Shown here piece after piece: positions 60,547 through 64,000 of a DNA stretch of 64,000 nucleotides; the first letter of the stretch is position 1, and every line of letters begins with the position of its first letter. The stretch spans positions 36,856-100,855 of the forward strand of contig JAAFAB010000010.1 of the NCBI GenBank assembly GCA_018222585.1. The letters run 5' to 3'. Origin of the DNA: Paracoccaceae bacterium (GTDB lineage: Bacteria; Pseudomonadota; Alphaproteobacteria; Rhodobacterales; Rhodobacteraceae). The position numbers and the translations under genes were made by a program. Under the pieces are notes generated by a model, which saw only the letters and a list, made by a program, of their open reading frames with translations, made no database searches and was not told the DNA's origin.

Positions 60547-62024
60547 GCGAATTCCCCCTCGACGAACCAGCCCGGATTCTGCGGCGTATGGAACAGCCAG
60601 AGGCGGCGGCCCTGCCGGGTCTCCACCAGCCAGTAGTCGCGCAGCCCGCGGCGCCAGTCGGGGTCATCGAACCACCATTCCGGGGCGATACGCTCGGGGC
60701 CCGTGGCGCGGGCGGTGACAAGGGCCATGCGGCGCCAGCGGAAGCGCTCGGGCGGGCGGGGGCCGGTGGCGCCGATCGGTTCGGGCGCAAACAGGCGCAG
60801 GGGGCGCGGACGTGGCGGCACCCAGCCCTGGCCGGGGGCGGACCAGGCGGCGGGCAGTGCGCGGAAGGCGCGGGCCGGGATATGGCTGTCGGCGGGCTGG
60901 AAATGCAGCACGTTCTCCAGCCCGATGCGGGTGCCGATGCGGGTCAGAAGATCCTCCAGCCGGGCGTTTCCGTTACCTTCACTTCGCGCTCCAAGTTGTT
61001 GGGCTGGACGGCTTTCAACCTGTGTCGCCTCCAGCCGCATCTGGTCGATTCCGAAGCCCGCGTCGATGCCGTCGAGCCCGCGCTGGAACAGCGGCAGGAT
61101 ACGCGCGGCGTCGCGCATGGGCGCGGCCAGCCGCAGCTCGACCTGGCGGCTGTCGCGGTCGACCCGGCGCAGGGTCAGGCAGAGACGGCGGGCGCCGGTC
61201 TCGTGCCGCTGCAACGTCTCGCAGAGACGCAAGAGCAGGCGTCGGGTGCCCTCCATCACGTCCTCCTGCAACCCGATCGGTTCGGGCAGGGTCAGGCGGG
61301 TGGCGTATCGGGGCGGCTCGGCCTCGGGGCTGACGGCCTCGCCCTGACGGCCCATGGCCTGATCCAGACGGACCAGCGGGCCGGGGCCGAACCGGCGGGC
61401 CAGGGGCGCGCGGGGGGTGCCCTCCAACTCGCCGATCAGCCGCAATCCGAGGCGTTCGAGGCCGGCTGCCTCGGCGGGCTCCAGCCGCAGGGCGGCGACC
61501 GGCAGGGGCGCCAGCGCGGCGGCGGTCTGCCCCGGCGCGGCAAGGCCCGGGGCGTGATGCGACAGCGCCCAGGCCGCGCCGCGCGTATCGGCCAGCCCGA
61601 CCCGCAGGGAAAGCCCAGCCCGGGCCGCGCGATGCTGCATGTCGGAGAGCATTTCCTCTTCCCCGCCAATAAGATGTGCGGCGCCGCTAATGTCCAGCAT
61701 CAAGCCGTCGCGGCCATCGGTGGCAACCCAGGGGCAATAGCGCGTGGCCCATCTGCGCAGCACCGAAAGGAAGGCGGCATCGCGGTCGGGACGCGCCGGA
61801 TCGGTCATCAGCGCGGGGCAGAAGGCGCGGGCGTCGGCCAGGCTCATCCCGCGCGACAGGCCGGCGGCCTCGGCGGCGCGGTTGAGGCAGTAGAGCCGTT
61901 CGCTGTTACCCTCGAGCAAGGTCAGCGCGAAGGGGCCGTGCAGCGGGCGTGCGCGCAGGATCCGGTCGCTGGGCAACCGGGGAAACCACATCGAGACGAT
62001 ACGTTTTCCTGTTCCAGCGCACAT
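60543..62024 (-). CDS. imuB: ImuB, inactive Y-family polymerase-like protein
   Basis: RIVSMWFPRLPSDRILRARPLHGPFALTLLEGNSERLYCLNRAAEAAGLSRGMSLADARAFCPAL. Confidence 0.92.
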   Translation of the reverse strand: MCAGTGKRIVSMWFPRLPSDRILRARPLHGPFALTLLEGNSERLYCLNRAAEAAGLSRGMSLADARAFCPALMTDPARPDRDAAFLSVLRRWATRYCPWVATDGRDGLMLDISGAAHLIGGEEEMLSDMQHRAARAGLSLRVGLADTRGAAWALSHHAPGLAAPGQTAAALAPLPVAALRLEPAEAAGLERLGLRLIGELEGTPRAPLARRFGPGPLVRLDQAMGRQGEAVSPEAEPPRYATRLTLPEPIGLQEDVMEGTRRLLLRLCETLQRHETGARRLCLTLRRVDRDSRQVELRLAAPMRDAARILPLFQRGLDGIDAGFGIDQMRLEATQVESRPAQQLGARSEGNGNARLEDLLTRIGTRIGLENVLHFQPADSHIPARAFRALPAAWSAPGQGWVPPRPRPLRLFAPEPIGATGPRPPERFRWRRMALVTARATGPERIAPEWWFDDPDWRRGLRDYWLVETRQGRRLWLFHTPQNPGWFVEGEFA

Positions 62025-62547
62025 CCCACGCCCCCAAAGTTCCCGATTTGTTCTTTATAAGATCCCACCGCATCAAAGTCGAGTCCCCGCCTGCCGTTCC
62101 GCCTGCCTCGCGACCGGGGCCCTGGTCGAGCAGGGGTGTGACACGCCAGCGGCTTTCGGCGGCGTTGGAGCCCATGCCCTCGGGGATCAGGCAGAGGCCG
62201 GTGGTGCCTCCGGCCCGGGCCGCCAGTTGCAGGCGCCGCCCCTCGCGCAGGTCGAGAGGGCGGGTCACCTCGATCACCGCGAGGGCCACGGCGCCGTCGC
62301 GCAGCGCCTCCTCGGCCACGGCCAGCACGTCGATGGCCGAGGCGGCCCTGGCCAGCACCAGCCGGGCGGGGTCGAAGAAGTCGACCAGGCCCAGCGGGTT
62401 GAGCTGATCCGGCTGCCAGTCTTCGCGGATCCAGATCAGCGCCCCGGCGCGGGCCCTGGCGCAGGTGACGGCGGCGAAGGCGGTGGCGCCGGGGCCGCAG
62501 ACCTCGTGCACGCGGGAGGGGCGCAGGGGGAAGGCGTTCTGGAACAT
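61906..62547 (-). CDS. imuA: ImuA (RecA/SulA-like mutasome component)
   Basis: VHEVCGPGATAFAAVTCARARAGALIWIREDWQPDQLNPLGL; first gene of imuA-imuB-dnaE2. Confidence 0.85.
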   Translation of the reverse strand: MFQNAFPLRPSRVHEVCGPGATAFAAVTCARARAGALIWIREDWQPDQLNPLGLVDFFDPARLVLARAASAIDVLAVAEEALRDGAVALAVIEVTRPLDLREGRRLQLAARAGGTTGLCLIPEGMGSNAAESRWRVTPLLDQGPGREAGGTAGGDSTLMRWDLIKNKSGTLGAWDVRWNRKTYRLDVVSPVAQRPDPARTPAARPLRADLARG

Positions 62548-62609
62548 GGGCAATTGTAAAGGACCGGACGGGGGCTGGGTTGGGGGACGGGCGAATCGCC
62601 ACGCGGCGT

Positions 62610-62624
62610 GTTCGCTTTCCGTTC
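62610..62624. promoter_or_regulatory. LexA (SOS) box upstream of imuA
   Basis: GTTC-GCTTTCC-GTTC matches the alphaproteobacterial GTTC-N7-GTTC / GAAC-N7-GAAC LexA site, 63 bp upstream of the imuA start. Confidence 0.8.
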
Positions 62625-62679
62625 TAACGCGGCGCGCGCCCTTCTCCAACCCCCTTCGATCGCCCGGAGGGGGCGGCCG

Positions 62680-63843
62680 TCACCGCCCCGTGACCACCCT
62701 TGCCAGCAGCGGCACCAGCGCCGCCAGCAGGGCCAGTCCCCAGAAGGTCGTTCCGAGGCTGGTGGCATCGGCGACGAAACCGATCACCGCCGGCCCCATG
62801 AGGATGCCCGCATAGCCGGTGGTGGTGACGGCGGCGATGGCCAGAGCGGGCGGCATGGCGCGCTGGCGCCCGGCAGCCGAGAAGAAGATCGGCACCATGT
62901 TGGCGATGCCCAGGCCGATGCCGGCAAAGCCGAGCAGCGCCAGCCCCGGCCAGGGCGCCAGCAGCAGCAACGCGAAGCCGGCCAGGGTCAGCAGCCCGCC
63001 GGCCACCAGCACGCGGCGGTCGCCGAGGCGGGCGATCAGGCGGTCGCCGGTCATCCGCGCCAGCACCATGGCCGCCGAGAGGGTCATGTAGCCGAGGCCC
63101 GCGCTTTCAGGGCTGAGCAGCCCGCGTTCGAGCACCAGCAGCGCGCCCCAGTCCAGCATGGCGCCCTCGGTCAGGAAGGCCACCCCGGCAAGCAGCGCCA
63201 GCACCAGCACCAGCCCGCGTGGCAGCACGAAGGGCTCGGGCGCGCCGCCGCGGGCGCGCAGGAAGCGGGGCATGGCGTAGATCACCGCAAGGAAGGTCAG
63301 CACGGCTCCCAGCAAGGCGGCGGGCAGCGGCGCGGTGCCGAGCGAGAGCAGCAGCGTCATCATCCCCGCCCCGGCGAAGTTGCCGAGGGAGAAGAGGCCG
63401 TGGAAGCCCGACATCAGGGGGCGCCGGGACCGTTCCTCGACCTCGACCGCATGGATGTTCATCGCCACGTCGATCATGCCGAGGGAAGCCCCGAAGAGCG
63501 CCAGCGCCGGGCCCAGAAGCCAGATCGAGGGCGCCAGCGGCAGCAGGGGCAGCACCAGCGCCATGCCGAAGCCGCCGGTCAGGATCAGCGCCCGTGCGCC
63601 GACGCGCGAGACCAGCAGCCCGGTCAGCGGCATGGCCGAGACGGAGCCGAGGCCGAGGCAGAGCAGCAGCAGCCCGAGCTGTGACTCGGTCGCGTCCAGC
63701 CGGGTCTTCACGAAGGGGATCAGCGGCGCCCAGCAGGCCACGGCGAAGCCCGAGGCGAAGAAGGCCAGCCGGGTCGCCAGGCGGGCGGCGGCGGTGCGGT
63801 TGTCCTCGATGGTCTCGGAGGGCTCTCGGGTCAGGTCGGTCAT
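62680..63843 (-). CDS. MFS transporter
   Basis: 12-TM MFS pattern, FFASGFAVACWAPLIPFVKTRL...LGLLLLCLGLGSVSAMPLTGLLVSRVGAR. Confidence 0.9.
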   Translation of the reverse strand: MTDLTREPSETIEDNRTAAARLATRLAFFASGFAVACWAPLIPFVKTRLDATESQLGLLLLCLGLGSVSAMPLTGLLVSRVGARALILTGGFGMALVLPLLPLAPSIWLLGPALALFGASLGMIDVAMNIHAVEVEERSRRPLMSGFHGLFSLGNFAGAGMMTLLLSLGTAPLPAALLGAVLTFLAVIYAMPRFLRARGGAPEPFVLPRGLVLVLALLAGVAFLTEGAMLDWGALLVLERGLLSPESAGLGYMTLSAAMVLARMTGDRLIARLGDRRVLVAGGLLTLAGFALLLLAPWPGLALLGFAGIGLGIANMVPIFFSAAGRQRAMPPALAIAAVTTTGYAGILMGPAVIGFVADATSLGTTFWGLALLAALVPLLARVVTGR

Positions 63844-64000
63844 GGCGCATCCAGTGTCTGCCAGGGGGCAGGAAGGGGGCCGGAAGGGGCCGGGATCATG
63901 GGGAAGAGGTGTGCTCGGGTCACCTCGGGAAACGACAGATCACGGCTGTCACGAAGGCGCAAGCCCGGGGCGGCGCGGGGGTGTAGGGGGCGGGGGGCCA

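Noticed and set aside
56590-60636. 1348-aa plus-strand ORF opposite dnaE2
   Set aside because: Antisense shadow ORF of a high-GC gene; low-complexity H/D/G-rich translation, no recognisable domain, while the minus strand encodes intact DnaE2.

Overview
High-GC alphaproteobacterial chromosome segment, most likely Rhodobacterales/Paracoccaceae (inferred from gene content and protein style; no search was run). Mostly housekeeping and catabolic genes: ccmC-ccmD-ccmG, acnA, an LPS-type acyltransferase, DMT and MFS exporters, an orphan fliG, purB, bioY, glnB-glnA, nnrD/E, a TAXI-TRAP operon with a fumarase/CMLE-superfamily lyase and a GntR regulator, a FecI/FecR/TonB-receptor (Has-like) unit, two aldo/keto reductase + LysR pairs, selU-selD with a PhnCDE-like ABC transporter, a SatD-like gene pair, and the imuA-imuB-dnaE2 mutasome cassette under a LexA-type box. 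The strongest hidden structure is a 50-nt, same-orientation partial copy of the 3' half of tRNA-Leu(UAG) at 37786-37835. The intact tRNA is at 50435-50518. Together they bracket a ~12.6 kb block in the geometry expected of an island inserted at a tRNA 3' end. The cargo is a coherent, apparently undescribed catabolic unit: two divergent M81 (MlrC-like) metallopeptidases, a class-III aminotransferase, a nitrilase-family hydrolase, a CMD-family protein, a complete oligopeptide-type ABC transporter and an RpiR regulator. No CRISPR array, transposase, integrase or rRNA was recognised.
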